A stretch of 64,000 nt of DNA, taken from Tenrec ecaudatus. Lineage: Eukaryota > Chordata > Mammalia > Afrosoricida > Tenrecidae. The stretch is taken from the NCBI RefSeq assembly GCF_050624435.1, contig NC_134541.1, forward strand, positions 103,598,805-103,662,804, given 5' to 3'. Of the stretch, positions 27,921-63,512 are shown in pieces (position 1 is the stretch's first letter; each line of letters begins with the position of its first letter). The translations under genes were made by a program, and so were the position numbers. A model generated the notes under the pieces. That model did no database searches, was not told the origin of the DNA, and saw only the letters and a list, made by a program, of their open reading frames with translations.

Positions 27921-28064
27921 GTTTCTAAGCGCACACCTAGCGGGACTCGCTGGCACTCAGCGCTCGGCAGGAACTTCCGGCTCCGTAGGCTGGCCACACG
28001 GCACCCCGGGACGCTCAGAAGCACCGCCTGCAACGCCCGGGGCTGGCGGTCAGCCGCTCTCAGA

Positions 28065-28083
28065 ACTACAACTCCCAGAATGC
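28065..28083 (+). promoter_or_regulatory. ZNF143/THAP11-type site
   Basis: ACTACAACTCCCAGAATGC is an essentially perfect copy of the conserved 19-base promoter motif bound by ZNF143 and THAP11/HCFC1. It sits between the two start codons. Confidence 0.85.
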
Positions 28084-28115
28084 CAAACGCCCTTACACGT
28101 TGACGCGCGTGCGAC

Positions 28116-28125
28116 GCGCATGCGC
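28116..28125. promoter_or_regulatory. NRF1 palindrome
   Basis: GCGCATGCGC, the perfect NRF1 half-site palindrome, preceded by the related GCGCGTGCG. NRF1 control would suit a mitochondrial assembly factor (TMEM186). Confidence 0.8.
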
Positions 28126-28180
28126 TCTTAGAGGTTCCGGGGTCAAGCGCGATTCATTTCCGGCAGCGGGCGTTGAGGCC

Positions 28181-28183
28181 ATG
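28181..28183 (+). CDS. TMEM186: TMEM186 exon 1 coding part (start codon only)
   Basis: GAGGCCATG|GTAAGAG: the initiator codon is immediately followed by a consensus donor, so this exon contributes one residue. Confidence 0.88.
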
Positions 28184-30160
28184 GTAAGAGGGAGGGGTGC
28201 GGAGAGAGGGAAAGCAGGTGACGCGCTTTCCAAAGGGGTCGGGGTCGGGGTCAGGGTCGGGGCCGGGGCCGGGGCTGGCGTGCTGGGTGTCTGGGAGTCC
28301 ACGAGAGGAAGCTCCGTCCAGGGTCATGCTTTGCTGTTCTCTACTGCCGAGGTCGCCTCGAGCAGTGGACGGAATTTGCTGAGCGTGCGCTGCGGGTCCC
28401 GCGCTCCTTGGAGGGCTCGGGGAGGTCGAGTCACTTGCCCAAGGATGCCCAGCTAGCGGCCGCTCCGGCCTGGGTGGGGAGCCAGAGCCCGGAGCTGTGC
28501 AAAGGTGCAGACTGCACGTGTTTCGTGCCGCGTGCTCCTCCCCACTGCCGGCTCCATCAGACTGGATGGGCCAGTTTCGCCGATAGCCATCTCCCTAGAT
28601 CCCGTTCACACAACGCTTGCTTTGTTTCCTGCGGGGTTCACTCATTCAGCCCAGAGTTGGCCCTCCTATATTAAGGACCCCTGGTGGCACAGCGGTTAAA
28701 GCACTCGGCTGCGAATGGAACCGTCTGGAGCTCCGCTGCCTCTTTGCAGGAGAAAGAGTTCACCTCGAGGTCAATGAATGGTGGGGGCTGTCTGTTGCTG
28801 AATGAAGGCTTGTCACAGTTTAACTTTAAAGGTCAGCCTCCAAGGGCGCACTGCTGTGTGCCCTCAGACAGCTTTCACACCCTCTCTGGGCTTGCTTTCC
28901 TCCTTGGTAGAGTGGAAGTAGTATTCCACAGCGATCAGGATGACTCTGGTGCCAGGAACAAGGGTCTGGGATTGCCTGTCCCTGTTTTCAGCCAGCCAGA
29001 AAAGGTTGATTTGAAAAACTGTTCATTCTGTGAGTGCCAGACAGAAGGAAACAGTGGGGTTTGCCACCTCCAAATGGCTTCAAAACTCCAGTGAATATTC
29101 AGCAAGTTCTATCCCCCCAAAACTATGTTAAAAAGCAGACTTTGTGATGGTCACAGAAAACAATGCTCTATGCCTACATTTCTCCAAGGGTTACCAGGCT
29201 ACCATCCCCCAAATCACCACGCTCCCCTGCTGATCCAAACAGGGATGCTTCGGAGTATCTGTTTACCTATTGTAATGAACATCACTACTGATTAAACTTA
29301 AAAAGGAGTTTTGACTGCAAGGGTGGGGCTGTTACATGTTGGATTTCCAACAACTGAATCTTAAATTCTGTTGTATTTCTAGTCTGTTGAAGGAGAGGCT
29401 AATGCTTTCCCTGCTCCTAGCAAACCCGTTGCCTGTGGGACCTGCTGGGCAGCCGGTTGATGTGAGTAGCAGCAGTGAGCATCCGGAGAGAAACATGGTT
29501 TCTTTGTCTCTCTTCCAGGCTGCCCTCCGAGCTGTGCCCCGGTGGTGGTGGTGGTGGCCGGCCACCTCAGGGAGGCCCCTCCTGGGGCTGACGTGCTGCA
29601 GTGAGCGGGTCACTACTAGGAGGTGGGAAGGAAGTAGGCTGCCCGCCTTGAAGGAGATGCCATTGGTCCCAGGGACAGAGAAATTCCAGATGGTCTACCG
29701 CTTTGATGCCATTCGAACCTTCGGGTACCTGTCTCGGCTGAAGGTGGCACAGACGGCCCTGACAGTGGTCCTCTTGCCACCCGGCTTCTACTTGTACTCC
29801 CAGGACCTCATGAGCCTCAATTCGCTGTACCTGGCGGTCACCACTGCTGGCTTCGCCCTGGCCATGTTGTGCTGGATGAGCCATTTCTTCCGCAGGCTGG
29901 TGGGCATCCTGTATGTCAATGAGTCGGGCACCGTGCTGCGAGTGGCCCACCTGACCTTCTGGGGTTGGCGCCAGGACACCTACTGCCCTGTGGCCGACGT
30001 GATCCCCCTTACAGAGACCAGGGACCGGCCGCAGGAGGTGTTTGTCCGAATCCAGCAGTACAGTGGGAACCAGACCTTCTACCTCTCACTGCGCTACGGA
30101 CGCATTCTTGACAGAGAGCGATTCACACAGGTGTTTGGGACACTGGGCACGCCCAAGTAA
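28181..30160 (+). CDS. TMEM186: TMEM186, mitochondrial complex I assembly transmembrane protein, 2 exons
   Basis: Joins 28181-28183 (the ATG alone) and 29519-30160, giving 645 nt and 214 aa; human is 213 aa. Family knowledge: an inner-mitochondrial-membrane protein associated with the MCIA complex, which builds the ND2 module of complex I. The basic N-terminus with Trp and Arg suits a mitochondrial presequence. Conserved YRFDAIRTFG is at residues 61-70. Two hydrophobic segments follow at about 77-95 (VAQTALTVVLLPPGFYLYS) and 105-123. Conserved motifs GILYVNESGT and HLTFWGWRQDTYCPVADVIP come next, ending in GRILDRERFTQVFG. The start is chosen because ATG|GTAAGA spliced to GCTGCC yields MAAL, as in human. 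Residues 10-14 are five tryptophans from a GGT repeat. Confidence 0.95.
28235..28274 (+). repeat. G-rich hexamer repeat, G-quadruplex-prone
   Basis: Seven G3-4 tracts separated by TC, TCA or CC. Begins 52 bases after the TMEM186 start codon, in intron 1. Confidence 0.85.
28425..28465 (-). repeat. MIR core fragment
   Basis: 'AGTCACTTGCCCAAGGATGC' and then 'CCAGCTAG', a short inverted MIR core in TMEM186 intron 1. Confidence 0.5.
28672..28775 (+). repeat. AfroSINE, 5' half
   Basis: 'GGACCCCTGGTGGCACAGCG' then 'GTTAAAGCACTCGGCTGCGA' is a clear head; the B-box region is disrupted. TMEM186 intron 1. Confidence 0.8.
29519..30160 (+). CDS. TMEM186: TMEM186 exon 2 with stop
   Basis: Residues 2-214 and TAA at 30158-30160. 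Acceptor CTTCCAG at 29512-29518. The open frame extends upstream into the intron, but those codons match nothing in the family. Confidence 0.96.
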   Translation, partial: AALRAVPRWWWWWPATSGRPLLGLTCCSERVTTRRWEGSRLPALKEMPLVPGTEKFQMVYRFDAIRTFGYLSRLKVAQTALTVVLLPPGFYLYSQDLMSLNSLYLAVTTAGFALAMLCWMSHFFRRLVGILYVNESGTVLRVAHLTFWGWRQDTYCPVADVIPLTETRDRPQEVFVRIQQYSGNQTFYLSLRYGRILDRERFTQVFGTLGTPK

Positions 30161-30875
30161 CACTGGATGCTGGCCTTGAGTAGCCCCAGGCTAGCCTGCT
30201 CTCTGACAGGCCACAGTGAGGGACTGGCACCTGGGGACACTTCCAGGGTGCCTGGGAACCTCTTGGCAACACCATGGGGTTCTCAAGCTGTGACCTCTAG
30301 GAAGCAGATCACCAGGACCGATGGCTGCCATGCGTCCAAATCCGTTTCACCAGGGAACTTGTCTCGGGACAGAGACATTCCTGAGGCAAAAGCTGGCCAC
30401 TGACTTTAGTGGAAAGCGCTCTGTGCAGATGTTCCCCGCATCTGTTTGATGGGAAGCCAGACGGGCCAGAAGCTTCCAGTAAGGAGCCAGTTCTTGGGCT
30501 GACTCATGGGAAGCTGAGCTGCCTGCCAAGCATGGTGGCGGGAAGCACGGAGTCATGAGTTCTGGAAGCTCTCTGAGCAGAGGTGTTCAAGTCTAAAACG
30601 GGGAGGCCTGCTGATCTCTTGTGATAAGCACCATCACAGTGCGAGCAGGTGTGGCCCTGAGGTCAGAGCCTGTACCAGGCCATAAGGCAAGTGCCCACTC
30701 GTGTGTATGTGTGTGTGTCCAGGGGCCGAAAGGACTGGCAGGAAGCCTGGATGCGCGCCACAGCCTCGCACCAGTGGTCACTGCATGCCCAAGGGGCAGG
30801 CAAACCCAGGGTCCTGTGGGGATCTGCTCATTCCAAGGGTCCGCTCTGTAATAAAGCCCTGACCTGCTACTGCTG
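30161..30875 (+). other. TMEM186: TMEM186 3' UTR
   Basis: Non-coding from the stop to the AATAAA at 30850-30855. Includes a short TG run near 30701-30719. The end point is inferred from the hexamer. Confidence 0.65.
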
Positions 30876-31009
30876 CTTTATTTCCTCCAGAGGAGCCTCC
30901 TGTTATAAACCAGGTCAGGCATCTGGGGTTTTATAGGCTCAGTCCCAACCATTGCCATAAAGTCTGTCACACGAATGTCTGAGTGTCCTGTCTCTTAGCA
31001 AAGGTGCTA

Positions 31010-31068
31010 GGGATCCCTGGTGGTGTCGTGGCTGCGGACTGGATACTAACTGCAAGGTTAAAGAAACG
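31010..31068 (+). repeat. AfroSINE head fragment
   Basis: 'GGATCCCTGGTGGTGTCGTG' then 'ACTAACTGCAAGGTTAAAG'; it stops at the B-box region. Confidence 0.7.
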
Positions 31069-33594
31069 ATGCCCTGGTGGGCTTTTCCATTCCATCCCCA
31101 GCCCGCCTGGCCCAGCCCGGCCCTGGCTGCACCTCTCTGAAGGCTCTCCCAACAGCAGGTTGTCAGTCTGTCGTCCCCCACCACCCCCCAGCAGAACCCC
31201 TGCCTCCAGGCGTCCTCTGCTCACCACCAACAGAGGGCGCAGGGAGCCAATGCGGTGTCCTGTGCAGTGGGCCCCTGTCGCAATCGCCAGGAGGCTTGGG
31301 GCCAGGCCTGAGAACGGCTCAGAATAAGCTGAAAACCTGGAACTTGGAAAACAGGGGCCACTTTGCTTGGCTTCCGTAGGCTCTGAGAATTCCCAGGCAT
31401 TCCAGAGATTGGGCATCGCTGCCTATGTTCACCTTTTGCCACAGCCTGGAGGGGGCCAGAACCCGGAAGTCTAGGTTTGGGAGAGGGATGTATTGGGAAT
31501 CAATCACTCCTCTGACAGTAATTAAAAAGCAATAGTTCAGTAGACACTGAGATTATTCAGTTATGCTTCTATTGGCCCCAATGAAACCCAAACCAAAACA
31601 CCCCCACCAGCAAACCCCTAAGTGGGCAGAAGGCCAGGTTGTCACTTGCAGAGGACAGGCTAAGTGGAGGCCTGTGTCCACATGGTGGAGTGTACACCAT
31701 TCATCGTTAAGGGAGCAAAATGTCACACCACACTCTCCTTCCTGTCCCTCCTCCCTGGGCCAGCTCTGAGCAAAGAGGAAGTTTCTCAACCACAGATTCC
31801 ACTTCTGGGCTAGGTGGCAGCAGGCAGTGCTGCCAGTCTTTGAGAAAGGCCCTGCCCCGTAACCCAGATGCTGTCCAGCAGCCCTGGACCACAGAACCTG
31901 TGCGTTGACAGCAGGTGCGTGGCCCACAGCGGTTTCATTGGCTGCTTTTTCTGAAGCACATTGCCAGCCCTTTCTTCCAATGCACCCAGTGGACATGAAC
32001 CTCCAACCATCTGGCCAGCATCCCTGCACAGTAACTGGTCCCCCAACCTAGGGGCTGTGTACAACTTAGGTCTGAGGCAGGCAGGCTCTTCAACGGGTTT
32101 GTCCGTCCTGGCTGTCCACAGCATGCTGGGGTCTGCCCACTGGGTGCAGCATGGGAAGCCCAGCCCAGCGGTAGCTGCTGCCCTCAACTACACCAGTGAC
32201 CCAAAGTAAGCCTTACCTGGTCACAGGGCCGGATGCCCGCCTGCTTGGAGCACTGCCCAGGCAGTTGGGATTTAAGTGACTGGTTCCACAGGCTTTCCTT
32301 TCATCCCTGCTTTGTGACTCCAGAGCCTGGAGGTGGCAGGGGTGCGGAGTGGAGATTAGCAGGGCCCCTTTGGACGGCAAGCAGAGTCCAGCTTTTATGG
32401 CTTTGCTTTCACCCTACACCTTCTGCTGGAAAACTCCCTGTGGTTAGGAGGCCAGTGAGCACCTACCTGGCCACTCTGGTGACAATGCGTCTCACCCTTG
32501 AAATGTATCCCAGGGTTCACCTGAACTTGAACCTGCATCGGGAAACAGTTAAAGATTTACAAAGGAGAACTTGTGGGGAAATGGGGCGTTGTTTGGGGAG
32601 GCTACGTGGGAAAGGAACTGCCTTTAACTTTCAGCCGCTTAACTGAAGGTTGGAAGGTGGTGGCTAGCCCTTGGTAACTCAAGCAAGTCCTGGCAATCTC
32701 CTCTTGTACATATATTTAAAGGCAGCCCTTGGAAACCTCGTGGAGCACAGCTGCACACATTCAGGGGCGCCACTGAGAATAGTTTAGTGGCAACTTCTAT
32801 TGTTTTTTGCAAGCAGCAGTCTGGTGCCCATTTCGTTCTCTACAACACACTGTCCCACTGAGCCCCTTGTGCGTCCGAGAACGGTGGTCCATAGGGCCCC
32901 AAGGGTTGCTCCCACCCCAACCCTGACTTTTGTTTTGAAAGGAGGTGCAGGGCAGTGAATTGTTGGATGTGACTCTTTTAGCCAAAGTTTGTAACTCCCA
33001 CCAAAGGGCCTTTCCCTGAATGGGCCTGGTTAACTGAACAGGATTACCTGGCATGGCATCCTGTATGCACAAAATGAGCCCTTGGAGAAGCAGGAGGAGT
33101 CTCGTGACCAGCAAGCGCCAGGCGTGGAGCATGTCCTCTGGACCTGAGATCCCTGCACAGTGAACCTCCTGGATGCAGATGACAGCTGCACCATCAGAAC
33201 AGAGTGAGGGACTTCGCAGCCCACAGAGCAAGTCCAGCGGAGTGCTTTTGTGCAGGCGGCAGACTGGGGAACCTCAGGCACTGGGCCGAGTGCCTGCAGG
33301 CTGAGGCTGACTGGAATGGGGGCCTCTGGGCACTAATTCAGGGAGCTGGTTTGCTGCCCCATGGTGGAGCTAGAGGTGAATGCCTTCAGGTGGAAGCTTA
33401 CAGCAGTGACAGGCCCCTTGGACATTCATTAGCATACCGGAGAGAACTCTGTAACATCCTGGTGAACAAAGAGCCTGACCATCTCTCCCTGGCCTGACAA
33501 CTTACCTTCCTTAATAAACTTTCATCACGAGTTTTGTCGAGTTCCATTATTAGAAACTAGACAGGTCAACTAGTGGATGTTAATTAAGACATCA

Positions 33595-33690
33595 GAGTTG
33601 CCACCCGGGTAGACACCAACCTCCAATCTTTCAGGTAGGCAGCTGAGCTTGCTAACTGCGTGCACCGTCCAGGTGGCTGCCAGGTGTCCA
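33595..33690 (-). repeat. AfroSINE fragment, worn
   Basis: 'CACCAACCTCCAATCTTTCA' then 'GGTAGGCAGCTGAGC' resembles the inverted B-box/A-box order. Low similarity. Confidence 0.4.
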
Positions 33691-33932
33691 GCTTGGCTCT
33701 GCCTCGTGGTGACCCATCTTGCGCCAGCCTCACAAACACTGCCGTTTGAACGGCTTGCCAAAGAACTACCTGACAAAACCAGTTTCTGATCTCTCTCCCC
33801 CACCCCCAAAATGCCAGATAGTTCCTTCATACTTTCTTTTTAAAGACTATTGACTGACATGGGAATGGACTTAATTCATGGCGTTTTGCAAGAGTCAACA
33901 GTTACCGGGTGACAGGTTGTTAACTTTCTTCA

Positions 33933-36454
33933 TTTATTGGCACTGTCAGCGGAACCCTGCAAACAAGATCACTTTGTAGACATCAGTGGGCGGTGTCCCC
34001 TAGCCGGGGCTGTCTACCAGTGGTGGATACATATATGAGTCCATGGATATATATGTAGACATTTACAGTTAGACATAGGCATATAGATACTTTAATGCTT
34101 GCACAATTTGGCATGGTTACTGAGTGTCAGTAAAAATTATTAAAAAAACACCCATTTATAATAAAAGTGAGGATGTATGCTAAGACTTGTAATTACTGCA
34201 TGTTTTCTGTAAAAGTGGCAAGACTTCGCTAGAGACACACAGGGAGATCAAGGGCACTACTGTGTGATGGGCTTGTCTGTGATGAACCTGCTTCTTCATG
34301 GGTTCTCAGTCACCTGGGAGGGCAGCTGCCCAAGGGTGCTCACCCACCTCCCACACCTCCACAGCTTGAGCCCTGCAGCATTCTCAGCCTTGCATGTGTC
34401 CCCTTCTGCCCACTGTCCCCCTAGGGCTCCTCAAAGCTCCCTGTGCCTTGAGTCAGCAAGAACTTGTGGGTAGAATGGCTTATGATTTTTCATGAGAAGT
34501 CGTGTCTGTTGGTGAGGAGATAAGAGTGAGTCTGGAAATGGCTTGCACATAGAAAGGATTCCCTGCTCCAAGTCCACACTGATAGAGGGCAGAAGTAAAT
34601 ATTGGAGTCACTCCATCGAAGACATTTCTGATTGTGCCCTGGCTTAACAACCCCCTAGAAATCCAAGAAATCCAGTGCTAAAGTTCTCAGGAAAAAGACC
34701 ACTTAAGCCAGTGGGCGAGCTGTGATTGTGTTTGCATCTGGGGCTTGCCACCTTGGAAGCTGACTCCACCGTGAAAGGCATGAGACCTTGAGGCAATGCT
34801 CTTCCTGGTCGTGTTGGTTTGGTGAACTCCTACGCACCCTGCAAAACCCGTCTATAAAAGCCACTTCCTCCAGAAGCCCCCTCTGATTTCCCGTTGCTCC
34901 TCACACAGACCCATCTTAGCACGTGCCACTCTGCTTTCTCTCCTGGCTCAAGACTTGTCGCTAAAGGGCAAGGAGCTCCTCAATCAACCGAGAAGGGACT
35001 CTGTTTTTCACCTTTGCCTCCCTTGTACACATGCTCTCAAGTGCTCCACAGGGTCTGGGGTGGAGCAGGTATTTCATCAAAGCTGGATGAGTGAAGGAGT
35101 ACATGAACAGACAGGTGTGTGCAACCTTGCAGAGAGAGGGAGGCAGGCATGTCCATACAGATGGACAGGCACATGCCATGGGGCATGCCAAAACTCCTAA
35201 AATGTCACTGACTGCTGGATGTTACCTGGTGGGGAATTCCTACACCTGTCCACGTTGGTAACACACCAGAGGGCCTGGCAGTCCTGAACATGGTTAGGCA
35301 AATGCCCAAGTATGGTGGAGCTCAGCAGAGGAGACCTGGCATCCTTTGGGCAGTTAGTTATCACATGAGCCCAGTGCCCAGTCAAGGGCTGTAGTGCACC
35401 CTCGATGGGCAAACAAGGCCCACTGGGACCGAAGTGCTTCCTGCCAGACTTGGGAATGCTAGCCATCCTCCACCTCCCCCCTGACCCAAATCAAGTCGCC
35501 ACAGAGCAGTCTAGAAGGTGCATTTGAGGACAGACTGTTATAAGTAACCCTGGCCGTCTGACACCACAGCCCAGCACAGCCTGGGTGCCTCACCTTTGGG
35601 GGCCACCCACAGCGCTGCATGGAGCCCCAGACCTTGGTGCCAAGTTCAAGGAGAGACCCAGCACGCAAGGCTGCCCACAGTGCTTCCGGAGAGAGGGAGC
35701 ACAGTCTCACAGGGACAGGGACAGAATTCAGCCACTGCGGTCCCTGGCTGCGGGGGTGGGGTGGGGCAGGAGGCTGCTGCCTCCAGGCAACGTGCCCTTC
35801 TCCCAAGGACATCAGGTGTGCCCCCCGAATGCTCAGCAGCAGCTTCCCCTCCACAGTTGAGAGTTTGGAGATGGAGGACAGTGACTGAGAACCATGAAGT
35901 TGCCACCCAGAGACATCCCAGGAGCCCCTAGATGTCAGCGTTTCCTACTGGCCCCCATTGGGTACTGGGACCCCCATCTTCCTGCCATCTCTCTCCACTG
36001 TGCCCAGCCAGTGCTCAAGGCTGCAGGGGGAAGGGGGTGATGGGAGGTGTGTGGGAGGGCATAGAGCATGACTATTTGCATTGGGGAAGCAGTCATCTTC
36101 TCACAGAATTTGGCAAGTGACATGGACCAGAACCCAGGGGACCTGGCCACGACACGCAGGAACAGAGCCCCAGCAACTGGCTTCTGAAGGAGCTGTTGGG
36201 GTGCAGGATGGGCAGGAAGATGGACAGGGTCCCTGAAGACACCATCCAGGGCTTGTGCAGAATTTCTGGGCTGGAACTCCTGTGTACCTTCAGCTCTGGG
36301 GGAGGGAGGTCAGAGTCAGCCCTGCCCTCCCCGCCGACACCAGCCTTCTGCGCACGTGTTCACCTCTGCTACTTTCAGTACAATATGGATGAGGCAAACT
36401 AATCGATTGACGACTGTGGAGATTGGGGCGATCCAGAAGGGGCAGAGACAGTGT
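33933..36454 (-). other. ABAT: Probable ABAT 3' UTR
   Basis: About 2.5 kb downstream of the ABAT stop with no recognisable SINE. Candidate minus-strand poly(A) signals are ATTAAA at 34091-34096 and AATAAA at 33933-33938. The A/T-rich sequence at 33.8-34.7 kb fits the end of a long UTR. Human ABAT also has a multi-kilobase 3' UTR. Extent is inferred. Confidence 0.45.
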
Positions 36455-60907
<24,453 letters not shown>

Positions 60908-61295
60908 CTGAAGGAAACAAAGGGTGGGGGTGGGGATAGGGGGGTCATGCTACATGGCTGTAACTTAGAGCAGGGATGCTGCCCCAATGGTGCCCAGGCC
61001 ATTGCTGCCTGCTAAGGTGGGACCAGGACCTGAACCCCCATCCAGCGAGACCCTCCACAGGGTCTGGGCCTGGGCACCCCATCAACTAGGAGGGCTTAGA
61101 AAACAGGAAACCCCAGTGTTGGGGAAGTCAAAGGCAGGCCTGTGTCCTGCCGGGGGAGGATGTAGACAGCAGCCGCCGGGCTGCCCACGGCGCAGTCGCA
61201 TTATGAAAGGATTCCTCCAAGGAGCGGAGCAGAGGCAGAGACAGGGGGCGAACAAGGGCTGGGCAGGCGGCGCAGGACAGGCTGATGGAGAGGCA

Positions 61296-61735
61296 CTGTG
61301 ATGGTTGGGCGCTATGTCAACTTGATGGGTCCTGTGTGGAGGCAGGGTCCAACCTCTCAAATCACATCATGGCCCGGGAATGTGGCCTTTGCTTAAGAGA
61401 GTCAGCGAGCAGAACTGAGCCTCCCTGCCCCGCTTTGCCTTCCGGCTTGCAATGTGGCCCTTGGGCCCTGGGAGCTGGGGCACCCTGCTGTGTCCCTGCA
61501 GACCTTGGGTCCACACAACTCTGCATCCGCCATCCTGTGGTCTCCCTGCTTCCGACATTGCCTTCCTACTTCATCCACCCGCAGCCGAGCGAGTCTGAAG
61601 GGGGCTCTGGCTAGCATCAGCCCTGTGGACTTGAGCTGGCCTGGGCTGGGAGGCTTTCTTGATATTAAGTCCTTTCTTATAAATATATATGAGTGTTACT
61701 GGTTTTGTTTCTCTATAAAACCCAGCCTACTAGTC
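61296..61735 (+). repeat. LTR-like repeat (possibly MaLR/ERVL), copy 2
   Basis: Starts 'TGTGATGGTTGGGCGCTATG' then 'TCAACTTGATGG'; ends 'TTTGTTTCTCTATAAAACCC' then 'AGCCTACTAG', reminiscent of MaLR LTR ends. Parallels 41060-41480. Confidence 0.4.
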
Positions 61736-61834
61736 AACAAACAATACCACCATCTGTAACAGGAGCAGCATCAGCAAAGAGAAAAAAGAGGAAGTCCAAC
61801 ACTGGGGGTAAGTTACCAAAACATAAAACGCTCA

Positions 61835-62022
61835 TTAAAAAGCCACTGGCATGGAGTCGCTGCTGACTAGTAGCGTGACCCTGGAGGACAGTCAAACTGC
61901 CCCCGAGTCCTCTGCACAGGACCAGGCTGCCTCGTGCTCTTCCCAAGGGGTGACTGGGGGTTTGAGCCACCGACCACTTGCCTGCTACGGCCAGCGCTTA
62001 ACCCACAGCACCACTAGGCACC
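61835..62022 (-). repeat. AfroSINE
   Basis: 'AAGCCACTGGCATGGAGTCG', 'GGTTTGAGCCACCGACCACT', 'CCCACAGCACCACTAGGCAC'. Confidence 0.8.
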
Positions 62023-62204
62023 TTCACGGAAGACTTATGGGAAATGACCTTTGAAGCATCCAGCTCAAAATCGCAAACATTTACGGATCGTGGTGTTACT
62101 ATGGGATTATAGAAAACATTTAAATGACACATTGTTGAAAGTCACCAGCATCTTCTAGGGCTGTACTTGGTGGCAGAGAAATGTCAGTCGCTCGACCTGG
62201 TCTC

Positions 62205-62364
62205 TGCTGTCGTTTGGCGGCGTCGAGTCAGGTCTGACTCATACAACGAATGGCACATCGCCCAGGCCTGCGCCATCCTCACAACTGAACTTACACTTGA
62301 GCCCAGTGTTGCAGCCACGGCGTCCACCATCTCACGCAGGGCCTTCCTCTTGCTCACTTTTCTT
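62205..62364 (-). mobile_element. RTE-type LINE, 3' part (left of the nested insertion)
   Basis: 'GGCGTCGAGTCAGGTCTGAC', 'CTGCGCCATCCTCACAACTG' and 'GTTGCAGCCACGGCGTCCAC' are the inverted 3' end of an RTE/BovB-like LINE. Continues at 63513. Confidence 0.7.
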
Positions 62365-63512
62365 TTAAAATCATTTTATTGGGGGCTCACGCACTTTTTT
62401 CTTTCTCATAAAGTTTGTCAACTTTTATTGGTCTCACATTACACAAGCCTATGCTATTGAGTGCATGTCAACTCATGTGACCCTCTAGGGCAGAGCAGAG
62501 CTGCTCCCACATGGCTTCCACGGCTGTAAATCTTTTTATTTTTTAATCGTTTTATTAGGGGCTCATACAGCTCATCATAATCCATACAGACATCAATTGA
62601 GTAAAGCACATTTGTACATTCATTGCCCTCATCATTCTCAAAACATTTGCTCTCCACCTTAGCCCCTGACATCAGCTCCTCATTTTTACCCTTCCTTCCC
62701 TGCTCCCCCCTCCCTCATGAACCCGATAATTTATAAATTATTATTTTGTTTTATCTTGCCCTGTTCGACATCTCCCTTCACCGACGTCTCCCTTTACCCA
62801 CTTTTCTGATGTCCGTCCCCCAGGGAGGAGGTTATATGTAGATCCTTGTAATCAGTTCCCCCTTTCCAACCCACCCTCCCTCCACTCTCTTGGTATCGCT
62901 ACTCTCACCACTGGTCCTGAAGGGATCATCTGCCCTGGATTCCCTGTGCTTCCAGTTCCTATCTGTACCAGTGTACATGCTCTGGTCTAGCAAGATTTGT
63001 AAAGTAGAATTGGGATTATGATAAGTGGGGAGAAGGAAGCATTTAGGAACTAGAGGAAAGTTGTATGTTTCATCGTTGCTAGATTGCACCCTGACTGGCT
63101 CGTCTCCTCCCCGTGACCCTTCTGTAAGGGGATGTCCAGTGGCCTATAGATGGGCTTTGGGTCCTCACTGTGTGTTCCCCCTCATCATAATGATATGATT
63201 TTTGTTCTCTGATACCTGATCTTTACGGTACCTCATGATCACACAGGCTGGTGTGCTTCTTCCGTGTAGGATTTGTTGCTTCTGAGCTAGATGGCCGCTT
63301 GTTTACCTTCAAGCCTTTAAGACCCCAGACGCTATCTCTTTTGATAGCCGGGCACCATCAGCTTTCTTCACCACATTTGCTTAAGCACCTTCTTTGTCTT
63401 CAGCGATTGTGTCAGGAAGGTGAGCATCATGGAATGCCAGTTTAATAGAACAAAGTGTTCTTGCGTGGAGGGAGTGCTCGAGAGGAGGCCCAGTGTCCAC
63501 TGCTACCTTAAT
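62365..63512 (-). mobile_element. LINE 3' region nested in an RTE element, with 18-base target duplication
   Basis: 1148 bases bounded by perfect CTCTTGCTCACTTTTCTT at 62347-62364 and 63513-63530. Inverted 'TTTTATTGGGGGCTCAC' and 'TTTTATTAGGGGCTCATACA' mark 3' ends of the same family as 23690-24773, so the insertion is itself compound. Non-coding. Confidence 0.85.
62452..62535 (-). repeat. AfroSINE fragment inside the nested LINE
   Basis: 'ATTGAGTGCATGTCAACTCA' then 'CCCACATGGCTTCCACGGCT'; inverted body only. Confidence 0.6.

Larger units (their letters stand above)
27921..28180. promoter_or_regulatory. Bidirectional PMM2/TMEM186 promoter
   Basis: The two start codons point away from each other with 260 bases between them, inside a CpG-rich stretch (about 27.6-28.45 kb). 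Motifs seen: a ZNF143/THAP11 site (28065-28083), an NRF1 palindrome (28116-28125), and ETS cores CTTCCGGC (near 27972) and TTTCCGGC (near 28158). No TATA box is seen, as usual for such housekeeping promoters. Transcription start sites were not determined. Confidence 0.85.
30876..33930. other. Intergenic region between TMEM186 and ABAT
   Basis: No conserved coding sequence is recognised. It contains two AfroSINE fragments and a plus-strand AATAAA at 33513-33518 with no evident gene before it. The rest is unclassified. Confidence 0.6.

Noticed and set aside
27921..27956. Extension of PMM2 upstream of the ATG at 27920
   Set aside because: The upstream frame begins with GTG, not ATG, and the family N-terminus starts at MTAPGP.
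29336..29518. Upstream 61-codon extension of the TMEM186 exon 2 frame
   Set aside because: It precedes a good acceptor (CTTCCAG) and encodes nothing like the family, whereas splicing from the ATG at 28181 restores the conserved MAAL start.
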